DNA from: Lentimicrobiaceae bacterium
GTDB taxonomy: Bacteria > Bacteroidota > Bacteroidia > Bacteroidales > F082
Reading direction: 5' to 3'
NCBI GenBank assembly: GCA_018661505.1
Contig: JABJIE010000034.1
Coordinates: 1-64,000, forward strand
Length of the DNA: 64,000 nt
In this document: piece after piece, positions 9,381-20,308 of the stretch
How positions within the stretch are numbered: the first letter of the stretch is position 1
How the letters are laid out: each line of letters opens with the position of its first letter
Position numbers and translations under genes: made by a program
The notes under the pieces: model-generated
Told to the model about the DNA's origin: nothing
The model's database searches: none
Seen by the model: the letters and a program-made list of their open reading frames with translations, nothing else

Positions 9381-11837
9381 ATGAAGATTTCATATAATTG
9401 GTTAAAGCAATATATCAATCTTGATATTGAGCCTGAAAAGCTGTCAAAAATTCTTACTGATATTGGTTTGGAAGTTGAGGGAATTGAGATATTCCAATCA
9501 GTAAGGGGAGGTCTTGAAGGCATTGTAATAGGTGAAGTTATCTCATGTAAAGAGCATCCCAATGCTGACAAATTAAGCATAACTACAGTTGATGTGGCAG
9601 GAGATAAGTTGCTTCCAATTGTATGCGGAGCACCTAATGTTGCTGAAGGACAAAAGGTTGTAGTGGCAACAGTAGGTACAACTTTGTATTCGGACGATAA
9701 TTCATTTAAAATCAAGAAGGCAAAAATTCGCGGAGAAGTTTCCGAAGGAATGATTTGTGCCGAAGATGAACTAGGTTTGGGAGATTCTCATGATGGTATT
9801 ATTGTGCTTCCTGGATCTACTAAAGTTGGCACAACTGCTGCTGAATATTTTAAAATAGAGGAGGATATTGTTTTTGAAATAGGATTAACACCAAATAGAA
9901 GTGATGCTACCTCTCACATTGGAACTGCACGTGATTTGGTTGCTGGCCTTAACATGTATTATAACACAAATAAATACATGTTGAATATACCATCCGTTGA
10001 AAATTTTAGTGTTTCTAATAATAACCTTAATATTGATGTTACCGTTGAAGATAAGGAAGCCTGTCCACGGTATTCGGGAGTTACTATTTCGGGCGTTAAA
10101 GTAGGGGATTCACCCCAATGGCTAAAGATTAAACTTGAATCAATAGGAGTAAGACCGATTAATAATATTGTAGATATTACAAATTATGTTTTGCATGAGA
10201 CAGGTCAACCATTGCATGCGTTTGACGCTAAAGAGATAACAGGTAATACTGTTGTTGTGAAAAAAATGGAGAAAAACACTCCATTCGTAACTCTTGATGA
10301 ATTAGACAGAAAGTTAGATGAAAATGATTTAATGATTTGTAATTCAACAGTTGGAATGTGTATTGCTGGCGTTTTTGGTGGAATCAAATCAGGAGTAGAT
10401 GAAAGTACTGTGGATCTTTTCTTAGAAAGTGCTTATTTTGACTCGAAACATATAAGAAAAACATCAAAACGACATGGATTGCAAACGGATGCATCATTTA
10501 GGTTCGAAAGAGGTGCTGATCCTAGTATTACTATATATGCTCTCAAAAGAGCATCTAGTTTAATAGTTGATATTGCCGGGGGGCAAATTTCTTCCGAGAT
10601 AAAAGATGTTTATCCTAAAACCATTAAACCTTGGGAGGTTAATATTAGCCTATCCAATGTTGATCGTTTGATAGGGAAACATATAGATAGAGAAATCATC
10701 AAAAAAATACTCACAGATCTTGAAATAGATGTCTTGGAATCAAGTGAATCATCAATGCGGTTGCTTGTTCCAACATTTAAAGTAGATGTTACCCGTGAAG
10801 TAGATATTATAGAAGAGGTATTAAGAATATATGGGTACAATAATATTGATCTCAGTGGTAAAATCAATACATCAATAGGCTCAAGGCCATTTCCAGATAT
10901 GGAAAAGGTAAATAATTCAATAGCTGACTATTTAGTATCGCAAGGTCTTACAGAAATAATGAATAACTCTCTCACAAAGGGAGAATATACAGCTTTATCT
11001 GATAGTATTAAGGATGCTAATAACGTTAAATTACTAAACCCTCTAAGCAGAGATTTGAATAGTATGCGTCAGTCAATGATATTTGGTGGCTTAGAAACCA
11101 TATCTTATAATGTAAATCGTAAATCAACGGACCTTAAATTATTTGAGTTTGGTAAGACATACAGATTAAATCACAAGCATAAGATTGATACTGGTGTAAA
11201 GCATTATCATGAAGAAAATAGCCTCTTGATACTTGCAACTGGTTCAAAAAATAAGAGCGATATAGGTAATCATAACGATAAAGTTGATTTTCAGACATTA
11301 ACTGGACTTGTAAATAGTATCTTCATCAAACTGGGTGTGCCTAATAGCATAAAGTTACAAGAGAAAGCAACTGATATATATGATTACTCACTACAATATA
11401 ACTTGAATGAAAATCCTATTGCTGAAGTTTCCAAAGTAAATAGTAAATTACTTTCAGAATTTGATATATCCCAAGAAGTTTATTGTGCAGTTATAAACTG
11501 GACACTAACTATAAAATATGCAAAGTTCACAGATGTTGAATATGTGCCAGTATCGAAATTCCCATCTGTGAAAAGAGATCTTTCTCTTATAATTGACAAT
11601 AATATAAGATTTGCAGACCTTAAACAAGTTGCTTTAGCAGCTGAGAGGAAGTTATTAAAAAACGTTACCCTGTTTGATGTGTATGAGGGTTCAAATATTG
11701 CTGAAGGTAAAAAATCATATGCTATGTCTTTTATTCTGCAGGATGAATCAAAAACTCTTACAGATAAAGTTATTGATAAATCCATGAAAAGAATACAATC
11801 ATCATTGGAGCAACAATTTAACGCCCAACTGCGTTAG
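9381..11837 (+). CDS. pheT: Phenylalanyl-tRNA synthetase beta subunit
   Basis: The 818-residue protein starts with MKISYNWLKQYI, the canonical PheT beginning. Next comes the EMAP/OB-type tRNA-binding domain (about 40-150, with GEVISCKEHPNADKL), the B3/B4 editing domain, the B5 domain and a C-terminal ferredoxin-fold anticodon-binding domain (from about 725, VSKFPSVKRDLSLII). With PheS, not in the window, it charges tRNA-Phe. I chose ATG 9381 over the 51-base longer reading frame because it matches the family and lies just after a good promoter. It is a single-gene unit, 56 bases before the sigma-54 activator gene. Confidence 0.95.
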   Translation: MKISYNWLKQYINLDIEPEKLSKILTDIGLEVEGIEIFQSVRGGLEGIVIGEVISCKEHPNADKLSITTVDVAGDKLLPIVCGAPNVAEGQKVVVATVGTTLYSDDNSFKIKKAKIRGEVSEGMICAEDELGLGDSHDGIIVLPGSTKVGTTAAEYFKIEEDIVFEIGLTPNRSDATSHIGTARDLVAGLNMYYNTNKYMLNIPSVENFSVSNNNLNIDVTVEDKEACPRYSGVTISGVKVGDSPQWLKIKLESIGVRPINNIVDITNYVLHETGQPLHAFDAKEITGNTVVVKKMEKNTPFVTLDELDRKLDENDLMICNSTVGMCIAGVFGGIKSGVDESTVDLFLESAYFDSKHIRKTSKRHGLQTDASFRFERGADPSITIYALKRASSLIVDIAGGQISSEIKDVYPKTIKPWEVNISLSNVDRLIGKHIDREIIKKILTDLEIDVLESSESSMRLLVPTFKVDVTREVDIIEEVLRIYGYNNIDLSGKINTSIGSRPFPDMEKVNNSIADYLVSQGLTEIMNNSLTKGEYTALSDSIKDANNVKLLNPLSRDLNSMRQSMIFGGLETISYNVNRKSTDLKLFEFGKTYRLNHKHKIDTGVKHYHEENSLLILATGSKNKSDIGNHNDKVDFQTLTGLVNSIFIKLGVPNSIKLQEKATDIYDYSLQYNLNENPIAEVSKVNSKLLSEFDISQEVYCAVINWTLTIKYAKFTDVEYVPVSKFPSVKRDLSLIIDNNIRFADLKQVALAAERKLLKNVTLFDVYEGSNIAEGKKSYAMSFILQDESKTLTDKVIDKSMKRIQSSLEQQFNAQLR

Positions 11838-11893
11838 CATTGGTGAGATAAGGATATTTAATTATTTTTATGAATTATAACTTCTGTTTATAG

Positions 11894-13126
11894 ATGGATG
11901 TACAATCGGTAAAACAAAGATTCGGAATCATAGGTAATTCACACCTGTTAAATAGGGCTATTGATATTGCTATGCAGGTTGCTCCAACAGATTTAACTGT
12001 GCTAATTTCAGGTGAGAGTGGCACAGGAAAAGAGGTATTCCCCAAAATAATACATCAGTTCGGATCTCGTAAACATGGACATTATATAGCAGTTAACTGT
12101 GGTGCCATACCTGAAGGAACAATTGATTCAGAATTATTTGGACATGAAAAAGGATCTTTTACGGGTGCTCATGAAGCACGAAAAGGGTACTTCGAAGTAG
12201 TTGATGGAGGAACAATTTTTCTTGATGAAGTTGCAGAACTACCATTGTCAACCCAGGTTAGGTTATTGCGCGTTCTTGAAACAGGAGAATTTCTAAAGGT
12301 TGGCTCTTCAAAAGTTATAAAGACTAACGTTAGAGTAGTTGCTGCGAGTAACGTAAATCTACCAAAATCAATAGAGGAAGGTAAGTTTCGCCAGGATCTA
12401 TACTACAGACTAAATACTATTCCAGTTTATATACCTCCGTTGCGAGAAAGAAAAGATGATATACATCTTATTTTTAGAAAATTCACTACCGATTTTGCTG
12501 AGAAGTACAGAATGCCTCCAATTCGCTTAACCGATGATGCTCAAACTATTTTGAAGAAATTTTATTGGCCAGGAAATATACGTCAGTTGAAGAATGTGAC
12601 AGAGCAAATATCTATAATTGAAAGAGAAAAACTGGTTGATGCACAAACTCTAAGAAAATATCTACCCAACGATAATACAACTGAACTCCCTGTGTTATAT
12701 AAGAACCAGGAAGAGGGGATATCAGAAAGAGAATTATTATATAAAGTTCTTTTTGATATGAAGAAAGATATGAATGATTTAAAAAAGATTGTTCTTGAGT
12801 TAATAGAGAAGGGTGATGATCATGATAATATTGAACAAACAAAAGCTTTATTGGTAAAGGATTTTGGAACTGATCTTTTAGTCCCTAATAAGGATAGTGA
12901 CTCATCTGTAAAAATATCACATCCGAAGGATGATGATGCAGGCCATTTGGATGATTTTGACCACTCTGAAGTAATAGAGGAATCATTATCACTTCAAGAT
13001 AAGGAAAGGGAGATGATTAAAATGGCTCTCGAAAAGCACAGAGGGAAAAGAAAAAATGCAGCTGAGGAATTGGGTATATCAGAGCGAACTCTTTATAGAA
13101 AGATTAAAGAATACAATATCAAATAG
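11894..13126 (+). CDS. Sigma-54-dependent transcriptional activator without receiver domain
   Basis: The 410-residue protein has a central AAA+ domain: Walker A GESGTGKE at residues 40-47, the sigma-54 contact loop as GSFTGA at 87-92 (usual form GAFTGA, Ala to Ser), and Walker B with IFLDEV around 108-113. The C-terminal Fis-type helix-turn-helix is about 385-407 (NAAEELGISERTLYRKI). It has no N-terminal receiver or sensor domain, so activity must be controlled another way, perhaps through the acidic linker (about 270-370). It lies 3 bases before lptE, an arrangement widespread in Bacteroidota, so a link to envelope biogenesis is plausible but not shown. Confidence 0.92.
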   Translation: MDVQSVKQRFGIIGNSHLLNRAIDIAMQVAPTDLTVLISGESGTGKEVFPKIIHQFGSRKHGHYIAVNCGAIPEGTIDSELFGHEKGSFTGAHEARKGYFEVVDGGTIFLDEVAELPLSTQVRLLRVLETGEFLKVGSSKVIKTNVRVVAASNVNLPKSIEEGKFRQDLYYRLNTIPVYIPPLRERKDDIHLIFRKFTTDFAEKYRMPPIRLTDDAQTILKKFYWPGNIRQLKNVTEQISIIEREKLVDAQTLRKYLPNDNTTELPVLYKNQEEGISERELLYKVLFDMKKDMNDLKKIVLELIEKGDDHDNIEQTKALLVKDFGTDLLVPNKDSDSSVKISHPKDDDAGHLDDFDHSEVIEESLSLQDKEREMIKMALEKHRGKRKNAAEELGISERTLYRKIKEYNIK

Positions 13127-13129
13127 TAA

Positions 13130-13645
13130 ATGAAGAAGCAAGTTAAATATCTTGTGGTGGTGCTATCAGTAGTTATCATATCTAGTATCACATCATGTGG
13201 GGTATATTCATTTACTGGTGCAAGTATTCCGCCTGAAGCCAAGACTGTTTCAGTTCAATTTTTCCCAAATCGAGCATTACTGGTTGAGCCAACTTTAAGT
13301 CCAATATTTACTGATATATTACGTGATCAGTTTACTGGACAAACAAACCTTGAAATGGTCGAGAAAAATGGAGATTTGGCAATTTCTGGAGAAATTACAG
13401 ATTATAAAATTACTCCAGTTGCCATACAGGCCGATCAAACTGCAGCTCAGAATAGACTAACAATAACTGTAAATGCTAGGTTTAGCAATAGGTTTGAGCC
13501 GGATAAAGATTTCGATTCAAAGTTTACACAGTTTTACGATTATGAATCTACTACGGACCTAAACTCCATCAAATCGCTACTTATCGATGAATTAAGTTTA
13601 GATATAGCACAAGATGTTTTTGATAAGGCAGTAATTAACTGGTAG
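13130..13645 (+). CDS. lptE: LptE-like LPS-assembly lipoprotein
   Basis: The 171-residue lipoprotein has lipobox ITSC (Cys23) followed by GVYSFTGASIP, a beginning typical of the Bacteroidota LptE family. LptE plugs the LptD barrel and helps deliver LPS to the outer leaflet of the outer membrane. Sequence similarity to the proteobacterial protein is low. The assignment rests on length, lipobox, the start of the mature protein and gene context (sigma-54 activator upstream, TPR protein and secG downstream). Gaps to its neighbours are 3 and 4 bases, so it is part of one transcript. Confidence 0.82.
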   Translation: MKKQVKYLVVVLSVVIISSITSCGVYSFTGASIPPEAKTVSVQFFPNRALLVEPTLSPIFTDILRDQFTGQTNLEMVEKNGDLAISGEITDYKITPVAIQADQTAAQNRLTITVNARFSNRFEPDKDFDSKFTQFYDYESTTDLNSIKSLLIDELSLDIAQDVFDKAVINW

Positions 13646-13649
13646 ACAT

Positions 13650-14360
13650 ATGAACAAAGATGAATTCATTGGAATAATTAATAACCCTGAGCTTCTCAAC
13701 TCGTCTTCTACAGAGGAACTTTATGGATTGGTAGAACAATTTCCATATTGTCAGTTAACAAGGGTGTTATTAACAATGAATCTGTTCAAGGAAAAAAGTG
13801 TTAAATATTATTCAGAACTCAAAACTACTGCTGTCTATGTTAGTAGTCGTAGATTATTAAAGAAACAAATAGACGGGCTTATATCAGATGCCCAAATGGT
13901 TGTTTTACCAGATGAGGAGGATTTAAGAATAACCGAAACTGATGAGAAAAAATTATCTTCTGATGCTAAACAAGTTAATCCTGAGGATGTATCCATATCT
14001 GAAGTAAAAGACATTATTAAAAGGCATTTGGATGAGCTTGATGCAGAGAGTGATGCATTAGATACAGCTGACAAATCAAAATCTACGAAATCAAGAAGTC
14101 AGATTATTGATGAATTTATTAAAACCCAACCATCTATCAGCAGGCCAAAGGCAGAATTCTATGATCCATTAAGTAAGTCAAAGGAAAGTGTTGTTGATAA
14201 TGAAAATATTGTAAGCGAAACACTTGCAGAAATCTTCCATGATCAGGGACATCTTGAAAAATCAATAAAAATTTATCGGAAATTAAGTTTGAAATATCCG
14301 GAAAAAAGTATTTACTTTGCAGCCCTTATTGAAAAGGCTGAAAAAGAACTGGAAACATAA
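13650..14360 (+). CDS. Conserved Bacteroidota protein with C-terminal TPR-like helices
   Basis: The 236-residue protein has no signal peptide or membrane segment, so it is cytoplasmic. Residues 1-80 are helical with a conserved start (EELYGLVEQFPYCQLTRVLL). The middle (about 85-150) is acidic, Ser/Asp/Lys-rich and probably disordered. The last 50 residues (ETLAEIFHDQGHLEKSIKIYRKL...) read as one or two tetratricopeptide helices. It is held between lptE (4-base gap) and secG (11-base gap). Family members keep this place next to secG, but no function is established. Confidence 0.7.
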   Translation: MNKDEFIGIINNPELLNSSSTEELYGLVEQFPYCQLTRVLLTMNLFKEKSVKYYSELKTTAVYVSSRRLLKKQIDGLISDAQMVVLPDEEDLRITETDEKKLSSDAKQVNPEDVSISEVKDIIKRHLDELDAESDALDTADKSKSTKSRSQIIDEFIKTQPSISRPKAEFYDPLSKSKESVVDNENIVSETLAEIFHDQGHLEKSIKIYRKLSLKYPEKSIYFAALIEKAEKELET

Positions 14361-14371
14361 TTTATTGAGAA

Positions 14372-14716
14372 ATGTATATTTTTATTTCTATACTCATACT
14401 AGCAGTTAGCGTACTTATTGGATTAATTGTCCTAGTGCAAAATCCTAAAGGTGGTGGACTTGCTACAAATTTAACAGGATCAGGCTCACAATTTATGGGC
14501 GTAAGACAAACTGCTGACTTCCTGGAAAAAGCTTCATGGGGATTAGCTATTGCATTGCTAATACTTAGCTTAACAGCTACGATGGTAATACCACGTAATT
14601 ATGAAGTAGTTGGTGCTGAAAAATCTGAAATCATGGATAAGGTTGACGGTATGAATAATGCTGCACCTATTGATTTTCAAGCTCCACCTCCACAGGAAGA
14701 AGTTCAGCCTGAATAA
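14372..14716 (+). CDS. secG: Preprotein translocase subunit SecG
   Basis: The 114-residue protein has the two SecG transmembrane helices (about 1-22 and 56-76). The conserved loop between them reads VQNPKGGGLA, then GSGSQFMGVRQTADFLEKASW. It is the small accessory subunit of the SecYEG channel that helps SecA-driven export. The C-terminal tail is Pro/Gln/Glu-rich (APPPQEEVQPE), common in Bacteroidota. It ends the sigma-54 activator/lptE/TPR/secG run and is followed by a strong terminator. Confidence 0.94.
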   Translation: MYIFISILILAVSVLIGLIVLVQNPKGGGLATNLTGSGSQFMGVRQTADFLEKASWGLAIALLILSLTATMVIPRNYEVVGAEKSEIMDKVDGMNNAAPIDFQAPPPQEEVQPE

Positions 14717-14743
14717 ATAGGTACCTAGAACTTCAAATAAGAG

Positions 14744-14799
14744 ATGTCAGAATGTCAGCCCTGATTAAATCAGGCAGAAACATTCTGACATTTTTTTTT
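14744..14799 (+). terminator. Long hairpin terminator after secG
   Basis: A 12-bp perfect stem (ATGTCAGAATGT with ACATTCTGACAT) encloses a second hairpin (CCTGATT/AATCAGG) and is followed by eight T residues. It separates the secG transcript from groES. Confidence 0.92.
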
Positions 14800-14861
14800 G
14801 CTTTGCAGTTTGGCATAGTATGTGACATAGAGAATATCAAGTTTAAAAAATTAATAATCGC

Positions 14862-15140
14862 ATGAAAAAATTAAATATCAGACCACTTGGTGACAGAGTA
14901 GTGGTAGAGCCTGCAATGGCAGAGGAGAAAACCGCATCTGGAATCATTATTCCTGATACGGCAAAGGAAAAACCAAACCAAGGAACTGTTGTTGCAGTTT
15001 CTGAGGGTGATAAAGATAACCAACTCACCGTTAAAACTGGTGATAGAATACTTTATGGTAAATATGCTGGTACTGAAATCGAAGTTGAAGGTGATAACTA
15101 CCTTATAATGAGCGAGACAGACATTCTAGCAATAATATAA
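14862..15140 (+). CDS. groES: Co-chaperonin GroES
   Basis: The 92-residue protein starts with [14 protein letters not shown] and contains the mobile loop region ([26 protein letters not shown]) and the [19 protein letters not shown] roof/base signature of GroES. It caps the GroEL chamber. It is followed by groEL after 35 bases, so the pair is one operon. I saw no CIRCE (HrcA) inverted repeat upstream, so heat control here must use another mechanism. Confidence 0.97.
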   Translation: MKKLNIRPLGDRVVVEPAMAEEKTASGIIIPDTAKEKPNQGTVVAVSEGDKDNQLTVKTGDRILYGKYAGTEIEVEGDNYLIMSETDILAII

Positions 15141-15169
15141 AGAAAATAATATATAATAAATAAATTTAA

Positions 15170-16816
<1,647 letters not shown>

Positions 16817-16841
16817 AGATTATTCTACCAGCTAAATTATA

Positions 16842-16873
16842 AAAGCCATCCCTCATAAGGGGTGGCTTTTTTT
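16842..16873 (+). terminator. Intrinsic terminator after groEL
   Basis: An 11-bp stem (AAAGCCATCCC with GGGGTGGCTTT, one wobble) and loop TCATAA are followed by seven T residues. It ends groESL just before the convergent menA. Confidence 0.92.
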
Positions 16874-16893
16874 ATTAGTTTTCAATCTATTAT

Positions 16894-17799
16894 TTAAGAG
16901 CCTAATAGTATGCCCACTCCAAATAATACGGATATTGTAAAGGTGGATAATGCCAGTTTTTTTAGGAACGGATCTAACATTGATTTATCAATTATTTTAT
17001 TAATGGAGATAATATCCTTTATGATGATTGGAAAAATAAGTATATAAATGAATTGCCATAAACTTTCATAAGTAATAATAGAATAAGCTAGTAAAAGAGA
17101 CATTGCAGTTATTATTATGATTAAATGATAAAACTTGGCATATTTATATCCGAGAATAAGTGCAAAGGTATTTTTACCTGATTCTGCATCATTTTCCATA
17201 TCCCTCATGTTATTAATATTTAATACTGCTGATGAGAACAGACCCATAGAAATTGCTGGAAGGATTGACCATAAATTTATGGATTTACTTGCAAGGTAGC
17301 ATGTTCCAAGCACTGCTACAGGTCCAAAGAAAATAAATACTGAGAGATCCCCATAGCCCGAGTATCCATATGCATTTTTACCAACGGTGTATTTAATTGA
17401 TGCAGCAATTGCTCCTACGCCTAGCATTAAAAATAATGTGCCCAAAATCCATTTGTTTCCTAGAGAAGAAATAATCAACCATATACCTGCTATCAATGAA
17501 AGTAGCACGAATACAATTATTCCATTTCTCATTTCCTTTGCTGTAATTTCACCACTTTGTACTGATCTTTCAGGACCAATACGATTTTTATTATCAGTTC
17601 CCTTTACACCATCGCCATAGTCATTTGCCAGATTTGAAAGTATCTGGAGAAATAATGTAGTTACTATTGCAAGAATTATCACCTTGCTGTTATAGGAGTG
17701 TGTACTGATAGCGAGAAAACTACCCATGAAAATACTGGCCAAAGCCAATGGTAAAGTTCTTAGCCTAAATGCTTTAATCCATGAGCGTAATTTTCTCAT
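16894..17799 (-). CDS. menA: 1,4-dihydroxy-2-naphthoate polyprenyltransferase MenA
   Basis: The 301-residue integral membrane protein has about eight to nine hydrophobic helices and the two aspartate-rich motifs of the UbiA superfamily. These are ANDYGDGVKGTDN (about 58-70) and NNMRDMENDAESGKNT (about 195-210), which bind Mg and the prenyl diphosphate. MenA joins a polyprenyl chain to 1,4-dihydroxy-2-naphthoate in menaquinone synthesis. It sits 4 bases after menB on the same strand, so the two are co-transcribed. Family, length and neighbours agree. Confidence 0.95.
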   Translation of the reverse strand: MRKLRSWIKAFRLRTLPLALASIFMGSFLAISTHSYNSKVIILAIVTTLFLQILSNLANDYGDGVKGTDNKNRIGPERSVQSGEITAKEMRNGIIVFVLLSLIAGIWLIISSLGNKWILGTLFLMLGVGAIAASIKYTVGKNAYGYSGYGDLSVFIFFGPVAVLGTCYLASKSINLWSILPAISMGLFSSAVLNINNMRDMENDAESGKNTFALILGYKYAKFYHLIIIITAMSLLLAYSIITYESLWQFIYILIFPIIIKDIISINKIIDKSMLDPFLKKLALSTFTISVLFGVGILLGS

Positions 17800-17803
17800 T
17801 TAT

Positions 17804-18625
17804 TTATGGGAATTTAGGGTATTTGTGAAAATCGGGATCTCTTTTTTCTAAAAATGCATGCTTACCCTCTTGAGCTTCATCTGTTAGATAATATAATAAT
17901 GTGGCATTTCCAGCAAATTCTTGTAACCCTATTTGGCCATCTAATTCTGCATTCATTCCAAGCTTTATCATACGAAGTGCCATTGGACTTCGTTTATGCA
18001 TTGTTAAACACCATTGAATTGTTTCCTCCTCAAGTTTGTTTTGTGGAACTACCATATTAACAAGTCCCATGTCCATTGCCTCCTTAGCACTATATTGTTT
18101 ATTTAGGAACCAAATTTCTCTTGCTTTTTTCTGTCCTACAATTGCTGCAAGATATGATGAACCAAGGCCCGCATCAAAACTTCCTACTTTTGGTCCGGTT
18201 TGACCAAAGATTGCATTTTCACTTGCAATGGTAAGGTCACACACAACATGTAAAACATGTCCTCCACCAATTGCAAAACCATTTACCATTGCAATCACAG
18301 GTTTGGGCATTGACCTTATTTTACGTTGGACATCAAGAACATTCAATCTTGGTATACCATCCTTTCCAATATAACCTCCTTTTCCTTTAACATTTTGGTC
18401 GCCACCACTACAAAATGCCTCTTCTCCTTCTCCAGTTAAAACGATGGTGTATATATCTTGATCTTCTCGAAGCATATCCATTGCAGCAGCCATTTCAGTT
18501 GTTGTTGTTGGCGTAAATGCGTTGTAATACCTTGGTCTATTGATGGTTAACTTTGCTATGTGATTCCATTTCTCAAGTTTTATTTCCTCAAAATCATAAA
18601 TGGATTTCCAATCTCTTTTTTCCAT
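17804..18625 (-). CDS. menB: 1,4-dihydroxy-2-naphthoyl-CoA synthase MenB
   Basis: The 273-residue crotonase-fold enzyme closes the second ring in menaquinone synthesis (o-succinylbenzoyl-CoA to 1,4-dihydroxy-2-naphthoyl-CoA). Signature stretches are visible: the oxyanion hole [35 protein letters not shown] and [14 protein letters not shown] chose the start [15 protein letters not shown] at 18625. A longer reading frame to 18676 would fill the whole divergent gap with sfsA and adds a non-family leader. It is the first gene of the menBA pair. Confidence 0.95.
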   Translation of the reverse strand: MEKRDWKSIYDFEEIKLEKWNHIAKLTINRPRYYNAFTPTTTTEMAAAMDMLREDQDIYTIVLTGEGEEAFCSGGDQNVKGKGGYIGKDGIPRLNVLDVQRKIRSMPKPVIAMVNGFAIGGGHVLHVVCDLTIASENAIFGQTGPKVGSFDAGLGSSYLAAIVGQKKAREIWFLNKQYSAKEAMDMGLVNMVVPQNKLEEETIQWCLTMHKRSPMALRMIKLGMNAELDGQIGLQEFAGNATLLYYLTDEAQEGKHAFLEKRDPDFHKYPKFP

Positions 18626-18665
18626 AATTAATTGTATATATTTTCTACGAAAATAGTAAAATAGA

Positions 18666-18673
18666 TACATTTG
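18666..18673 (+). promoter_or_regulatory. -7 box (TACATTTG) directly before sfsA
   Basis: It matches TAnnTTTG and ends only 5 bases before the sfsA ATG. Transcription would begin at or within a base or two of the start codon, giving a leaderless or nearly leaderless mRNA. No clear -33 element. Confidence 0.45.
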
Positions 18674-18678
18674 CACTT

Positions 18679-19374
18679 ATGATTTTCAATACCAATCTAG
18701 TACACGGAAAATTAATAAAAAGGTATAATCGCTTTTTAGCTGATGTTTCTTTGGATAACGGTGATATTATAACAGCTCATTGCACTAATTCAGGTTCTAT
18801 GAAATCATGCATAGAAGTTGGAGCTAGTGTATATCTCACGCCAAATGATGATCCATCTCGAAGAACAAAATTTACTTGGGAAATGATTTATATAAATGGG
18901 GGTTGGGTTGGTGTAAATACATTAATGCCAAACAAGTTGGCGTTTGAGAGTATTAGCAAAAATAAAATAACCAAATTAGCCGGATATAATTTTGTGAAAA
19001 GAGAAGTTAAGTTTTTGGATAGTCGATTTGATATTTATGCTGAGAATGGTGTTGAAAAATGCTTCATAGAAGTCAAAAATGTTACCATGAAATCAGATAA
19101 TTATGCCCTATTTCCAGATTCTGTTACCAGTCGTGGATTAAAGCACCTGGAAACATTAGTGAAAGTCAAAAAGTCAGGTATTAGGGCAGTAATGCTGTAT
19201 ATAATTCAAAGAACAGATGTCGATACTTTTGGCATCGCAAAAGAAATTGATCCAAAATATAATAGTGGTATAATAAGAGCAATGGCAGAAGGGGTTGAAG
19301 TAATCGCCATGCAAGCCAAAGTATCACCACAAGAGATAACCTTACAAAAAGAGCTGCCAATCCATATTTACTAG
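18679..19374 (+). CDS. sfsA: SfsA family protein (sugar fermentation stimulation)
   Basis: The 231-residue protein has the SfsA pattern: an N-terminal OB-like part (VHGKLIKRYNRFLADV, HCTNSGSMKSCIEVGASVYL) and a nuclease-like C-terminal part with FIEVKNVTMK, FPDSVTSRGLKHLETL and VMLYIIQRTDVDTF. The Asp/Glu/Lys arrangement suggests DNA binding or nuclease ancestry, but the physiological role is unresolved. It is divergent from menB and convergent with the mevalonate kinase gene, so it is its own transcription unit. Confidence 0.93.
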   Translation: MIFNTNLVHGKLIKRYNRFLADVSLDNGDIITAHCTNSGSMKSCIEVGASVYLTPNDDPSRRTKFTWEMIYINGGWVGVNTLMPNKLAFESISKNKITKLAGYNFVKREVKFLDSRFDIYAENGVEKCFIEVKNVTMKSDNYALFPDSVTSRGLKHLETLVKVKKSGIRAVMLYIIQRTDVDTFGIAKEIDPKYNSGIIRAMAEGVEVIAMQAKVSPQEITLQKELPIHIY

Positions 19375-19402
19375 GGTATAACTATTGATTCGGTATTCAA
19401 TA

Positions 19403-20308
19403 TTAGAAATGCATTACCATATGAAGGTTATAGTTTTTTAGGATATTTTTTACTTCATCATAATTTGTTGTAACTCCTAGCATCATTCCACCACCACCTG
19501 ATCCACATAATTTGAGATAATATGAGTCAGAACTAAGACCAGATTCCCAGATACCTTTTATTTTTTCGGGAATCATTTTATGAAGTCTATCATATGTAAA
19601 TTGTGATAGTGATTTTAGTAGTTTCATATTAGGAACTAGAGAACCGGCAATGAGATGGCTTATTATTTCATCATTGAGTGGCGTCAGTACATCTCTTATT
19701 TGCTCAGAAAAATAATAATTATTCATTTCTTTTAGAAACCAATTTACGAGAGGCTGTGTTTCACCAGAATTAAGTGTGTCAAGAATAAATATGGTTCCCC
19801 CCTTATTGGAAGAAGGAAGAGATAAACTTTTTATGTTTTCATCAGAGTGCACCAATATTGTTTTGTTGGTATAGGAAACCAATGGGTCCAACCCCGAGCT
19901 TTTTCCATGATAGAATGACTCCATGGATGCAAATAGGTGCTTCAGTTCTTTGTAATTATTTGACTTAGAATTAGCATAAGAGTCATATATTGAGGCAACT
20001 ATAGCACCTGAAGAACCCAGTCCATAACTAATTGGAATATTAGTTTCAAATATCAAACCATCAGATAAATCATCCCTAAAGTTAGCTATATCAATAAATT
20101 TTTCGAAGTTATTTTGATTTAAAAAGTTAAGATACTCCTTTAGGTACTGCACCGAATAATGGGCGCTTTTTTTTCCTCTTTTCTCGAACTGCAGTTGTCC
20201 ATGAAATTTATAATAGGGGATGCTCAATGCTTTTGATCCTTCCATCAATGTGTATTCTCCAAACAAAAGTATCTTGGAATTGAACTGTTTGCCCTTTTCA
20301 ATAATCAT
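19403..20308 (-). CDS. Mevalonate kinase-like GHMP kinase
   Basis: The 301-residue GHMP-family kinase shows the N-terminal SKILLFGEYTLMEGSKALSIP, the ATP-binding loop YGLGSSGA (residues 95-102), GKSSGLDP with catalytic-type Asp141, and the C-terminal glycine motif CGSGGGGMMLG. Together with the next gene upstream, a diphosphomevalonate decarboxylase, the best reading is mevalonate kinase, which makes 5-phosphomevalonate for isoprenoid synthesis. Its start overlaps the stop of the decarboxylase gene as ATGA, so the two are translationally coupled. Phosphomevalonate kinase activity cannot be excluded from sequence alone. Confidence 0.82.
   Translation of the reverse strand: MIIEKGKQFNSKILLFGEYTLMEGSKALSIPYYKFHGQLQFEKRGKKSAHYSVQYLKEYLNFLNQNNFEKFIDIANFRDDLSDGLIFETNIPISYGLGSSGAIVASIYDSYANSKSNNYKELKHLFASMESFYHGKSSGLDPLVSYTNKTILVHSDENIKSLSLPSSNKGGTIFILDTLNSGETQPLVNWFLKEMNNYYFSEQIRDVLTPLNDEIISHLIAGSLVPNMKLLKSLSQFTYDRLHKMIPEKIKGIWESGLSSDSYYLKLCGSGGGGMMLGVTTNYDEVKNILKNYNLHMVMHF

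Noticed and set aside
14800..14861. Possible CIRCE element or sigma-54 promoter before groES
   Set aside because: No TTAGCACTC/GAGTGCTAA pair is present, and the TTGGCA-like string at about 14810 lacks GC at the required spacing.
18626..18676. Longer N-terminus for MenB
   Set aside because: It would leave 2 bases to sfsA and adds residues (FYYFRRKY) absent from the family; MEKRDW is the normal start.
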